This document shows positions 1 to 5,233 of a stretch of 5,233 nt of DNA, in pieces (position 1 is the first letter of the stretch; each line of letters starts with the position of its first letter). Source of the stretch: Actinomycetota bacterium (GTDB lineage: Bacteria > Actinomycetota > Actinomycetes > S36-B12 > UBA5976); contig CANKTT010000103.1 of assembly GCA_947486505.1 (NCBI GenBank), positions 1-5,233 of the forward strand, in the 5' to 3' direction. The position numbers and the translations under genes were made by a program. The notes under the pieces are model-generated. The model searched no databases and had not been told where the DNA came from. It saw nothing but the letters and a program-made list of their open reading frames with translations.

Positions 1-306
1 GGCGTGATGCTCGGTGCTACCAGCAACCACGCGAACTCTTCGTGGGTCCTTATTTCTTTGGTCCCAAGCAATTCCTTTGACAGCAATATTGTTTGCCTCG
101 GTGCCACCGGCTGTGAATACGACTTCGGCTGAGCCGCAGCCAACTGCGCGCGCCACACGTTCGCGAGACTCTTCAACAGCTCGTCTAGCTTTGCGGCCTG
201 AGGCATGCAAAGACGAAGGATTGCCAGGTTCGCTGAGCAACTTCGTCATGGCCGCAACGGCCTCCGGAAGCATTGGGGTCGTAGCAGCGTTATCTAAATA
301 AGCCAC
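1..306 (-). CDS. iscS: Cysteine desulfurase (IscS/NifS class), 5' part only
   Basis: A class V, PLP-dependent aminotransferase-fold enzyme that takes sulfur from cysteine as a persulfide for Fe-S cluster assembly and tRNA thiolation in the cytosol. The window holds the first 102 residues and the gene runs off the left edge exactly at a codon boundary. Visible family motifs are AYLDNAATTP (residues 2-11), GNPSSLHASGR (28-38), FTAGGTEANN (64-73) and STEHHA (97-102), where His100 matches the PLP-stacking histidine. The PLP lysine and catalytic cysteine lie outside the window. The start is GTG at 306-304: an in-frame TAG sits only four codons upstream, and the resulting MAYLD beginning matches actinobacterial IscS. 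No good ribosome site is seen; a GGGG lies about two bases from the start. It follows etfA by 69 bases, an arrangement known near mycobacterial fixAB-iscS-trmU. The symbol is by class; the exact paralogue is not provable from this part. Confidence 0.93.
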   Translation of the reverse strand, partial: MAYLDNAATTPMLPEAVAAMTKLLSEPGNPSSLHASGRKARRAVEESRERVARAVGCGSAEVVFTAGGTEANNIAVKGIAWDQRNKDPRRVRVVAGSTEHHA

Positions 307-337
307 GTCCCCATTCTAGATGAGAACACTAGGTCGT

Positions 338-363
338 GGATTTTGCCGAAGAAGACAAAACCC
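338..363 (-). other. Hairpin between etfA and the cysteine desulfurase gene
   Basis: In the transcript sense the gap after etfA reads GGGTTTTG, a ten-base loop, then CAAAATCC. The arms pair over eight positions, one of them a G-U wobble. The hairpin begins 12 bases after the etfA stop codon (376-378). No run of T follows it, so it is not a standard intrinsic terminator. It could weaken readthrough, protect the etfBA message 3' end, or be chance. Confidence 0.35.
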
Positions 364-375
364 CCTGATTAGTGA

Positions 376-1329
376 CTACTTACGGGCTTTTACGCGTGCA
401 GTTAAATCTGGAACTACGGAATGCAGGTCGCCTACAACGCCGAAGTCCGCTAAATCAAAGATTGGTGCATCTGCATCTTTATTGACTACAACCACAGTCT
501 TTGAGGTTTGCATACCTGCGCGATGCTGAATCGCTCCGGAAATTCCATTTGCAACATAAAGCTGTGGTGAAACCGTCTTGCCAGTCTGACCAACCTGGAA
601 TTGATGTGGATACCAGCCAGCGTCAGTTGCAGCGCGTGATGCACCAACAGCTGCGCCAAGGGAATCTGCCAGTGGCTCAATGATGTTTGCGAAGCCTTCA
701 TCACTGCCAACACCACGACCGCCAGAAACCACGATTGCGGCTTCAGAAAGATCTGGGCGTCCGCTCTTTTCTACGGAAACTCGATTTACTACCTTGGTTG
801 CGCTGGCAGCAGCACTAACTTCAACGGCAACATCAACGCGAGTTGCAGAGCCACCCGATTGCACAGGTGCAATTGAGTTGGTGCGAACCGTGATAACTGG
901 AGTGCCCTTTGAAACCTTTGAGTGAACAATAGTTGCGCCACCAAAAACGTTTTGAGTTGCAACAACGTCAGCAGAAACTGCAACTGCATCGGTGATAACA
1001 CCAGAATCAATTGCTACTGCTAAGCGGCCAGCGATTTCTTTGCCATCTGCTGATGATGGAATCAAAACTGCGACAGGTGACTTTTCAGCGACTAGCTTTA
1101 CCATTACATCTACTGTTGGAACTACAACGTGATCTAGGAATGCTTGACCATCAGCAACATAAACAGTCTTGGCGCCGTGGTCACCAAGTGTTGCAAGTGC
1201 TGCATCTGCGCCAGGTCCAACGAAAACTGCACTTGGTTCGCCAATTCCGGCAGCCATGGCTAGCAATTCAAGGGATACCTTTTTGATGTTGCCTTCAGAG
1301 TGCTCAATAAGTACCAAAACTTCAGACAT
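376..1329 (-). CDS. etfA: Electron transfer flavoprotein, alpha subunit
   Basis: The FAD-binding subunit of ETF, a soluble heterodimer with EtfB that collects electrons from acyl-CoA and other dehydrogenases and passes them towards the quinone pool. It is 317 residues, the usual length. The N-terminal half (about 1-180) is the alpha/beta domain. The C-terminal FAD domain carries SGGRGVG (202-208), GASRAATDAG (229-238), QVGQTGK (245-251), the ETF-alpha signature from LYVANG to IQHRAGM (257-273), and NKDADAPIFDLADFGVVGDL (283-302). All FAD-contact motifs look intact. The ATG at 1329 has an AGGAG site five bases upstream, and that site overlaps the etfB stop codon, so the two subunits are probably translated together. 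It is the same protein as FixB in mycobacterial naming. Nothing about the sequence suggests damage or transfer. Confidence 0.97.
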   Translation of the reverse strand: MSEVLVLIEHSEGNIKKVSLELLAMAAGIGEPSAVFVGPGADAALATLGDHGAKTVYVADGQAFLDHVVVPTVDVMVKLVAEKSPVAVLIPSSADGKEIAGRLAVAIDSGVITDAVAVSADVVATQNVFGGATIVHSKVSKGTPVITVRTNSIAPVQSGGSATRVDVAVEVSAAASATKVVNRVSVEKSGRPDLSEAAIVVSGGRGVGSDEGFANIIEPLADSLGAAVGASRAATDAGWYPHQFQVGQTGKTVSPQLYVANGISGAIQHRAGMQTSKTVVVVNKDADAPIFDLADFGVVGDLHSVVPDLTARVKARK

Positions 1330-1334
1330 AGATG

Positions 1335-1339
1335 CTCCT
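1335..1339 (-). promoter_or_regulatory. Ribosome binding site of etfA overlapping the etfB stop
   Basis: The transcript sense reads TAGGAGCATCTATG. The etfB stop TAG (1338-1340) shares bases with the AGGAG site, followed by a five-base spacer and the etfA ATG. This fixes the etfA start and suggests coupled translation, which would help make the two subunits in equal amounts. Confidence 0.8.
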
Positions 1340-2117
1340 AGATAAATTTCTGTGTGACGAGGAATTCTTCGATTTTTTCTGCGCCGTTACCTTCATCGGT
1401 AATGACAGTGCCCTTGGCCTTCGCTGGACGCTCTGCGAAATCTTTAACTTCGCTCCAAGCATTTGCTAAGCCAACTGCTGCTGCATCCAAACCAATATCA
1501 GCAAGGCTTAAGGTTTCCATCGGCGCCTTCTTGGCAGCCATGATGTTCTTGAACGATGGGTAGCGCGGTTCATTTGTTTTTTCAACAACTGAAACTACGG
1601 CTGGCAAGCTGGACTGAACTTCGTCGTAACCGTAATCGGTAACGCGGTGGATAGTTAGGTTTGAACCGTTAACTTCAACTTTGTTTGCAAATGTCATTTG
1701 TGGCAAACCTAGTCGCGCGGAAACCATCGCTGGAACAACGCTCATGCGCGCATCAGTTGATTCAGATCCGAAGATAATCAAATCGAAGCCACGGCCTTCA
1801 AGTGCCTTAGCAAGCACAAGCGATGTCGCAAGTGCGTCAGATCCGTGAAGTGCTGGATCGCTAATGTGAATTCCTGCGTGGGCTCCCATTGAGATTGCTT
1901 TACGAACACTATCCGCTGCTTCATCAGGACCCATGGAAAGAATTGTTACTTCACCTTCACCGGCTTCAACGATGCGAAGGGCTTCTTCAACCGCATATTC
2001 ATCAAGTTCATTTACAACTCGATCCGCAGCAGCACGATCTAGGGTGCTGTCACTTGCAGTGAGTTTCTTTTCCGCCCAGCTGTCTGGAACCTGCTTTACG
2101 CATACACAAATCTTCAT
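1338..2117 (-). CDS. etfB: Electron transfer flavoprotein, beta subunit
   Basis: The partner of EtfA in the ETF heterodimer; in non-bifurcating ETFs it binds AMP as a structural ligand. It is 259 residues, normal for the family. Visible features are the N-terminal strand MKICVCVKQVPD (1-12), NELDEYAVEEALRI (36-49), SMGPDEAADSVRKAISMGA (61-79), FGSESTDARMSVVPAM (116-131), the region of the ETF-beta signature, VTDYGYDEVQSSLPAVVSV (159-177), and the recognition-loop segment RYPSFKNIMAAKKAP (185-199) that contacts dehydrogenase partners. The nucleotide-site loop at 116-131 lacks the NQTG seen in the human protein but resembles actinobacterial FixA. A strong AAAGGAG precedes the ATG. It is the first gene of the etfBA pair, behind a 154-base gap likely to hold a promoter. 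Group assignment (ordinary versus bifurcating) is inferred as ordinary from the acyl-CoA neighbours. Confidence 0.97.
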   Translation of the reverse strand: MKICVCVKQVPDSWAEKKLTASDSTLDRAAADRVVNELDEYAVEEALRIVEAGEGEVTILSMGPDEAADSVRKAISMGAHAGIHISDPALHGSDALATSLVLAKALEGRGFDLIIFGSESTDARMSVVPAMVSARLGLPQMTFANKVEVNGSNLTIHRVTDYGYDEVQSSLPAVVSVVEKTNEPRYPSFKNIMAAKKAPMETLSLADIGLDAAAVGLANAWSEVKDFAERPAKAKGTVITDEGNGAEKIEEFLVTQKFI

Positions 2118-2122
2118 GCCAA

Positions 2123-2129
2123 CTCCTTT
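2123..2129 (-). promoter_or_regulatory. Strong ribosome binding site of etfB
   Basis: AAAGGAG lies five bases before the ATG at 2117-2115. It is the best Shine-Dalgarno match in the window and supports both the chosen start and high expression of etfB. Confidence 0.8.
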
Positions 2130-2150
2130 AACGCCGTAATGAAGTCTGCA

Positions 2151-2178
2151 CCCATAACCTCAAGCCACAATTGGTCAC
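2151..2178 (-). promoter_or_regulatory. Possible etfBA promoter
   Basis: In the gap between the hydratase gene and etfB (2118-2271) the transcript strand has GTGACC (2178-2173), a 16-base spacer, and TATGGG (2156-2151). The first matches a -35 box at four of six positions and the second a -10 box at only three. Transcription would begin near 2144, leaving a leader of about 27 bases before the etfB ATG. A separate TTGACG about 20 bases upstream has no matching -10. Within the gap there is also the small inverted repeat GGAT-TGT-ATCC, which could be an operator half or chance. The location is right for a promoter but the boxes are weak. Confidence 0.25.
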
Positions 2179-2242
2179 TTTTGAGATTGGATACAATCCG
2201 TCAAAGACAAGCCTAATCGTTTAATTAAAAGGCGCTAGTTCA

Positions 2243-2265
2243 GGGCTGGCCTAGGTTGGAAGCCC
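2243..2265 (-). terminator. Weak hairpin after the enoyl-CoA hydratase gene
   Basis: Six bases after the hydratase stop the transcript reads GGGCT, a 13-base loop, then AGCCC. The stem is only five pairs, and the nearest T-rich stretch (CCTTTTAATT) begins about a dozen bases later. It may end the upstream transcript, but it is not a clear intrinsic terminator. Confidence 0.25.
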
Positions 2266-2271
2266 AATTTA

Positions 2272-3045
2272 CTAGGAGAAATCTGCCTTACCTGGACCGT
2301 TTTCCACGAAGGACTTCATACCAACCTTTTGGTCAGAGGTATCAAATTGACCAGCAAATAGGCCCTGCTCCATGACCAAGCCGTCAGCCAACAGCTGCTC
2401 GCCACCCTTATCAATACCGCGCTTGGCCGCCTTCATGGCAGTGACCGGTCCAGTTGCGTAAAGGTTTGCTAGTTCCATGGATCGCTTCAGGACATCACTT
2501 GAGTCAACTACCTCGTTCACTAATCCAAGGGTTAATGCTTCGTCAGCGTTTACCCGACGGCCAGTAAAGATCAAATCTTTTGCACGCGATGGGCCAATTA
2601 GTCGAGCTAGTCGCTGCGTGCCTCCGCCACCAGGAATAATTCCTAGCAAGATTTCAGGTTGGCCCATAACCGCATTTGAAGCCGCAATTCTGAAGTCACA
2701 GCTAAGGGCGAGCTCCAAGCCACCTCCGAGTGCATAACCCGTGATAGCAGCAATCGTTGGAACTGGAATATCACCAACTGCGTTGAAGCAAGCCTGCAGG
2801 CCTGGAGTTTCTTGTCTGGCGATTTCGCCATCCCAATCAATCATTTCTTTAATGTCAGCGCCCGCTGCAAATGTTCGTTCGCCACCGTAGATAACAACAG
2901 CGCGAACTTCATCAGTGCTGGAAACTTCGAGCGCAACTGCTTTGATTTCTTCCTGCATGGCGCGGTTTAGCACGTTCATTTTTGGACGTTCTAAATGGAT
3001 AACGGCAATGCGCTCTTGGCGCTCGACTCTAATGAATTCAGACAC
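2272..3045 (-). CDS. Enoyl-CoA hydratase (crotonase family)
   Basis: A 257-residue cytosolic crotonase-fold protein that probably adds water to trans-2-enoyl-CoA, the second step of beta-oxidation. The oxyanion-hole segment FAAGADIKEM (59-68) is present. Both catalytic glutamates of true hydratases are there: Glu111 in GYALGGGLELALSCD (103-117) and Glu131 in MGQPEILLGIIPGGGGTQRL (127-146), matching Glu144 and Glu164 of the rat enzyme. The C-terminal helix ends in the usual pattern around GMKSFVENGP (242-251). Both acids argue against isomerase-only or dehalogenase members. The start codon is GTG at 3045-3043, with only a weak AGG eight bases upstream. It lies 50 bases after the thioredoxin-TPR gene and 154 bases before etfB. 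Chain-length preference cannot be read from the sequence; names such as echA, paaF or crt would be guesses. Confidence 0.93.
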   Translation of the reverse strand: MSEFIRVERQERIAVIHLERPKMNVLNRAMQEEIKAVALEVSSTDEVRAVVIYGGERTFAAGADIKEMIDWDGEIARQETPGLQACFNAVGDIPVPTIAAITGYALGGGLELALSCDFRIAASNAVMGQPEILLGIIPGGGGTQRLARLIGPSRAKDLIFTGRRVNADEALTLGLVNEVVDSSDVLKRSMELANLYATGPVTAMKAAKRGIDKGGEQLLADGLVMEQGLFAGQFDTSDQKVGMKSFVENGPGKADFS

Positions 3046-3095
3046 GTTAATAGCCTATCTATCGATCAAGGGTCAACATTGCTTTGACGTGAAGA

Positions 3096-4034
3096 TTAAA
3101 AAAGCGCGTTAGTTAATGTAATTCTTGCCTTAACCACAGCAGGGTCTGCAGGGCCAGCAATTTCAAATAGCTCTAAAACTCGCTCTCGAGTTTTATCTCT
3201 TTCTGCACCTGTCACGTTCATAAGATGTTCGATCAGTAATGCAAAGGCATCCGCAAAGTCACCCATCAAAAAAGTGGCGTCGGCAGCTCGCAAAACTGAG
3301 TCTGTCTCAATTGTCATCGTCTCAATGTCTGCAGCTAAGTCGCGACCATCAGTTCGTTGTAGAAGATTTACGTTCAGTAATCCAATCTTTGCTATGGCAT
3401 CGCCCGGGTTATCCGAAAGTATTTCTTTGTAGGCATCTATTGCTTTTGCCCAATCTCCGGATTCAAGAGCCGATTCAGCGGCATCAAACCTTGGATCGCT
3501 AGGTGGTTGCTTTGATTGAATTTCTTCGCCTCCAACTTGGGCATCCGTTCCGACTCGACCTGTAATGCCAGCTTTTTCTGCTTCTGCGAGTACGGCCTCT
3601 AATACTTGGCGAACCTGTGATTCTGGCATCGCGCCTTGGAACATTGGTGCAACTTGTCCGCCAATCACAACATAAACCGTTGGGATGGATTGGACTTGAA
3701 ATGCGGCAGCGATTTGTTGTTCAGCATCAACATCAACTTTGGCAAGAATCCAGCGTCCGTCATATTCAAGTGCGAGCTTTTCAAGGATTGGCGAAAGTTG
3801 TTTACAAGGTTCACACCAGGTGGCCCAAAGATCAACTACTACTGGAACAGTCATCGATTGAGTAATGACATCGGCTTCAAAACTTGCAGTAGTGACATCA
3901 ATAATCAGATTGCTTGCTACTGGATCTGCGGCACGTTGCGCTGCAGCCTGGGCCGCTTTGGCTTGAGCCTCTCGCGCTGCTGCAACTGCGCCAAGATCAA
4001 TCGCGCCTTGCAAATTCATGTTGGACTGAGTCAC
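3096..4034 (-). CDS. Thioredoxin-TPR fusion protein, CnoX/YbbN-like
   Basis: A 312-residue protein with no signal peptide, so probably cytosolic. An Ala-rich, likely helical N-terminus (about 10-40) leads into a thioredoxin domain (about 43-150) with ATWCEPCK (71-78) and the cis-proline loop IPT (117-119). An acidic linker follows, then a TPR-like helical region: one clear repeat around 183-212 (ALESGDWAKAIDAYKEILSDNP) and the family's C-terminal pattern ending in DPAVVKARITLTNALF. E. coli CnoX has this architecture and acts as a chaperone that also guards against oxidation, but lacks a working CXXC. Here both cysteines (Cys74, Cys77) are kept, so redox activity is plausible. M. tuberculosis Rv1324, next to a thiolase, appears to be the counterpart. 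The longest start is GTG at 4034, but its AGAGG is only one base away. An ATG at 4019-4017 (residue 6) is the alternative and would leave all domains intact. Confidence 0.88.
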   Translation of the reverse strand: MTQSNMNLQGAIDLGAVAAAREAQAKAAQAAAQRAADPVASNLIIDVTTASFEADVITQSMTVPVVVDLWATWCEPCKQLSPILEKLALEYDGRWILAKVDVDAEQQIAAAFQVQSIPTVYVVIGGQVAPMFQGAMPESQVRQVLEAVLAEAEKAGITGRVGTDAQVGGEEIQSKQPPSDPRFDAAESALESGDWAKAIDAYKEILSDNPGDAIAKIGLLNVNLLQRTDGRDLAADIETMTIETDSVLRAADATFLMGDFADAFALLIEHLMNVTGAERDKTRERVLELFEIAGPADPAVVKARITLTNALF

Positions 4035-4050
4035 GCCTCTATTGTGGCGT
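4033..4050 (-). other. Small hairpin covering the start of the thioredoxin-TPR gene
   Basis: The transcript reads ACGCC, eight loop bases, then GGCGT. The 3' arm contains the first two bases of the proposed GTG start, and the AGAGG lies partly in the loop. A five-pair GC-rich stem here could limit initiation at the GTG or favour the downstream ATG at 4019. It may also be chance. Confidence 0.3.
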
Positions 4051-4067
4051 ATCTCTAGTTCCAGGGA

Positions 4068-4997
4068 CTAACTCAAGTCCCGCAAAATCTGCTTGACGGC
4101 TAATTCCGTTGAGATTTCGCCACTTGCCACCTGGGCACTGAGTGAATTCAATGTTGCAACGTTCATGTCCATTAGATCAGTAAGCGAATCCAACACCGCT
4201 CTGCGCAGATTCAATTTAGCTCGTTCAACGGAACGCAATGCGCGATCACCTGATGCCACAGCCCAGTCATGATGCTTGGCAATCGCCGAAACTAAATCAG
4301 ATAAGCCTTGGCCTGTGGTCGCAGTAGTTGTTACGATTTCCGGCGTCCAAGCTGCTTGTGTCTGAGACCCGAGACCAATCATCGAGCGCAGTTCGCGCAC
4401 TACGCCTTCTGCTCCATCACGATCAGCTTTGTTCACCACATAGACATCAGCGATCTCAAGAATTCCAGCTTTCGCGGCTTGCACGCCATCGCCGGCACCA
4501 GGTGCAAGTACCAACACAACTGTGTCCACTGCATTTACAACATCAACTTCTGATTGCCCGACGCCCACCGTTTCGACAATGATTACGTCAAACCCAACAG
4601 CGTCTAAAACTTTCGCTGCTGCCTGAGTAGCGCTCGAAAGTCCACCAAGTTGTCCGCGCGATGACATGGAACGAATAAACACGCCTTCGTCTAAGGCGTG
4701 CTCTTGCATTCGAATTCGATCACCAAGTAAAGCGCCACCAGTTACTGGAGACGATGGATCAATGGCTAAAACTGCAACGCGCAGTCCCAGTTTTCGGTAC
4801 TCAGCAATCAAGGCGCCCGTCGTAGTTGATTTACCAACTCCAGGTGGACCCGTTACACCAACGAGTAATGCCGAACCAGATTCAGGTAACCCAATTAGCA
4901 ATTCAGTTAGTTCTGGTGTGCCGTCTTCAATTACGCTCAATGCCTTGCCTAAGGCACGCACGTCTCCAGTGACTGCTGCTTCAAGTAAGGAGTGCAT
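4068..4997 (-). CDS. meaB: MeaB/ArgK-type GTPase, chaperone of a B12-dependent acyl-CoA mutase
   Basis: A 309-residue G3E-family P-loop GTPase. MeaB proteins bind methylmalonyl-CoA mutase, gate cofactor loading and protect the B12 radical enzyme from inactivation; the human counterpart is MMAA. Motifs in order are Walker A GPPGVGKST (50-58), AIDPSSP (79-85), GGALLGDRIRM (88-98), FIRSMSSRGQLGGLS (107-121, the mobile switch region), the ETVGVGQSE segment (142-150) and the guanine-specific NKAD (189-192). The C-terminal helices (about 255-309) fit the dimerisation arm. All nucleotide-binding motifs are intact. The old name ArgK (arginine/ornithine transport kinase) is considered wrong for this family. 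The start is ATG at 4997; an in-frame stop five codons upstream excludes a longer protein in this frame. AGGT lies ten bases before the ATG, inside the thiolase end. It sits 12 bases after the thiolase gene, so the two are surely one transcript. No mutase gene is in the window. Confidence 0.95.
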   Translation of the reverse strand: MHSLLEAAVTGDVRALGKALSVIEDGTPELTELLIGLPESGSALLVGVTGPPGVGKSTTTGALIAEYRKLGLRVAVLAIDPSSPVTGGALLGDRIRMQEHALDEGVFIRSMSSRGQLGGLSSATQAAAKVLDAVGFDVIIVETVGVGQSEVDVVNAVDTVVLVLAPGAGDGVQAAKAGILEIADVYVVNKADRDGAEGVVRELRSMIGLGSQTQAAWTPEIVTTTATTGQGLSDLVSAIAKHHDWAVASGDRALRSVERAKLNLRRAVLDSLTDLMDMNVATLNSLSAQVASGEISTELAVKQILRDLS

Positions 4998-5009
4998 TGC
5001 AGAATGTAC

Positions 5010-5233
5010 CTAAGGAACTCTGATGATTAGTGCGTCACCTTGACCGCCACCGCCACACAACGCAGCAGCGCCGGTACCACCACCGCGGCGCTTCAATTCA
5101 TTTGCCAAATGAAGCACGATGCGTGCGCCTGACATTCCAATTGGATGGCCCAGAGCAATTGCGCCACCGTTGACGTTTACCTTGGAGTCATCGATTCCAA
5201 GTTGATCCATGCTGACGAGTGCAACTGAGGCGA
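5010..5233 (-). CDS. Thiolase (acetyl-CoA acetyltransferase), C-terminal part only
   Basis: The last 73 residues of a thiolase; the rest lies beyond the right edge. Thiolases cleave 3-ketoacyl-CoA to acetyl-CoA and a shortened acyl-CoA, or condense two acetyl-CoA. Both C-terminal signatures are visible: [17 protein letters not shown] with the catalytic His in GHP, and [14 protein letters not shown] with the active-site Cys that activates the second substrate. The open frame continues to the edge, with ASVALVS before the first internal Met, so that ATG (5210) is not a start. The stop TAG is at 5012-5010. Biosynthetic acetoacetyl-CoA thiolase and beta-oxidation thiolase cannot be told apart from this part. 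In M. tuberculosis the like-placed gene is fadA4 (Rv1323). Confidence 0.93.
   Translation of the reverse strand, partial: ASVALVSMDQLGIDDSKVNVNGGAIALGHPIGMSGARIVLHLANELKRRGGGTGAAALCGGGGQGDALIIRVP

Noticed and set aside
14..301. Plus-strand open frame of 95 codons
   Set aside because: It lies opposite the cysteine desulfurase frame, which has clear family motifs throughout; the plus-strand protein is low-complexity and unrecognisable.
3040..3075. TTGACC and TATTAA as a promoter for the hydratase gene
   Set aside because: The spacer is 18 bases, but the -10 box would end one base before the GTG start, so transcription would begin inside the gene.
3095..3107. Run of T at the end of the thioredoxin-TPR gene as a terminator
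   Set aside because: The six T bases belong to the last codons and stop, and I find no stable stem directly before them.
3636..4058. Plus-strand open frame of 140 codons
   Set aside because: It lies wholly opposite the thioredoxin domain and gene start; its product is Cys- and Trp-rich with no known motif, as expected of an antisense frame.
4666..5013. Plus-strand open frame of 115 codons
   Set aside because: It is the mirror of the P-loop half of MeaB; its Pro- and Ser-rich sequence reflects the complement of Gly and Ala codons.
5208..5210. ATG as the start of a short 66-residue gene at the right edge
   Set aside because: The frame stays open to the window edge and the residues upstream continue the thiolase fold, so this is an internal methionine.
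1..5233. Mobile element, CRISPR array, tRNA or defence system
   Set aside because: I see no direct repeats with spacers, no transposase or integrase motifs, no tRNA-like cloverleaf and no unfamiliar long gene; all seven coding regions belong to well-known families.

Overview
The window is an ordinary bacterial chromosomal segment in which all seven genes lie on the minus strand. Reading in the direction of transcription, from high to low coordinates, they are: the 3' end of a thiolase gene; a MeaB/ArgK-type G-protein chaperone; a thioredoxin-TPR protein of the CnoX/YbbN kind; an enoyl-CoA hydratase; ETF beta; ETF alpha; and the 5' part of a cysteine desulfurase of the IscS/NifS class. Both outer genes are cut by the window edges.

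The proteins look actinobacterial. The desulfurase N-terminus, the ETF pair and the thiolase C-terminus resemble mycobacterial and streptomycete versions. Two gene neighbourhoods also match known actinobacterial ones from memory: the order etfB-etfA-(...)-iscS-trmU, as in Mycobacterium tuberculosis Rv3029c to Rv3024c, and the pair thiolase-thioredoxin, as in Rv1323-Rv1324. Base composition, judged by eye from a few lines, is middling (roughly 40 to 55% GC) rather than the high GC of soil actinomycetes. Together with short gaps this suggests a compact, moderate-GC actinobacterium, possibly a freshwater planktonic lineage. The lineage is a guess.

Layout: 5233-5010 thiolase end; 12 bases; 4997-4068 meaB; 33 bases; 4034-3096 thioredoxin-TPR; 50 bases; 3045-2272 enoyl-CoA hydratase; a 154-base gap that is the longest noncoding stretch and probably carries the etf promoter; 2117-1338 etfB; 8 bases; 1329-376 etfA; a 69-base gap with a hairpin; 306-1 cysteine desulfurase. 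The gaps suggest about three transcription units: thiolase-meaB-(trx-TPR), the hydratase perhaps with the genes before it, and etfBA with or without the desulfurase.

The common theme is acyl-CoA catabolism. The hydratase and thiolase are steps of beta-oxidation or branched-chain and short-chain acyl-CoA breakdown. ETF takes electrons from acyl-CoA dehydrogenases. MeaB protects and loads a B12-dependent acyl-CoA mutase, usually methylmalonyl-CoA mutase, which handles propionyl-CoA from the same pathways. The thioredoxin-TPR protein is a likely redox and folding helper, and the desulfurase supplies sulfur for Fe-S clusters and tRNA thiolation. No acyl-CoA dehydrogenase, 3-hydroxyacyl-CoA dehydrogenase, mutase or ETF oxidoreductase is in the window. 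I see no tRNA, rRNA, CRISPR array, insertion sequence, phage gene or clearly novel system.
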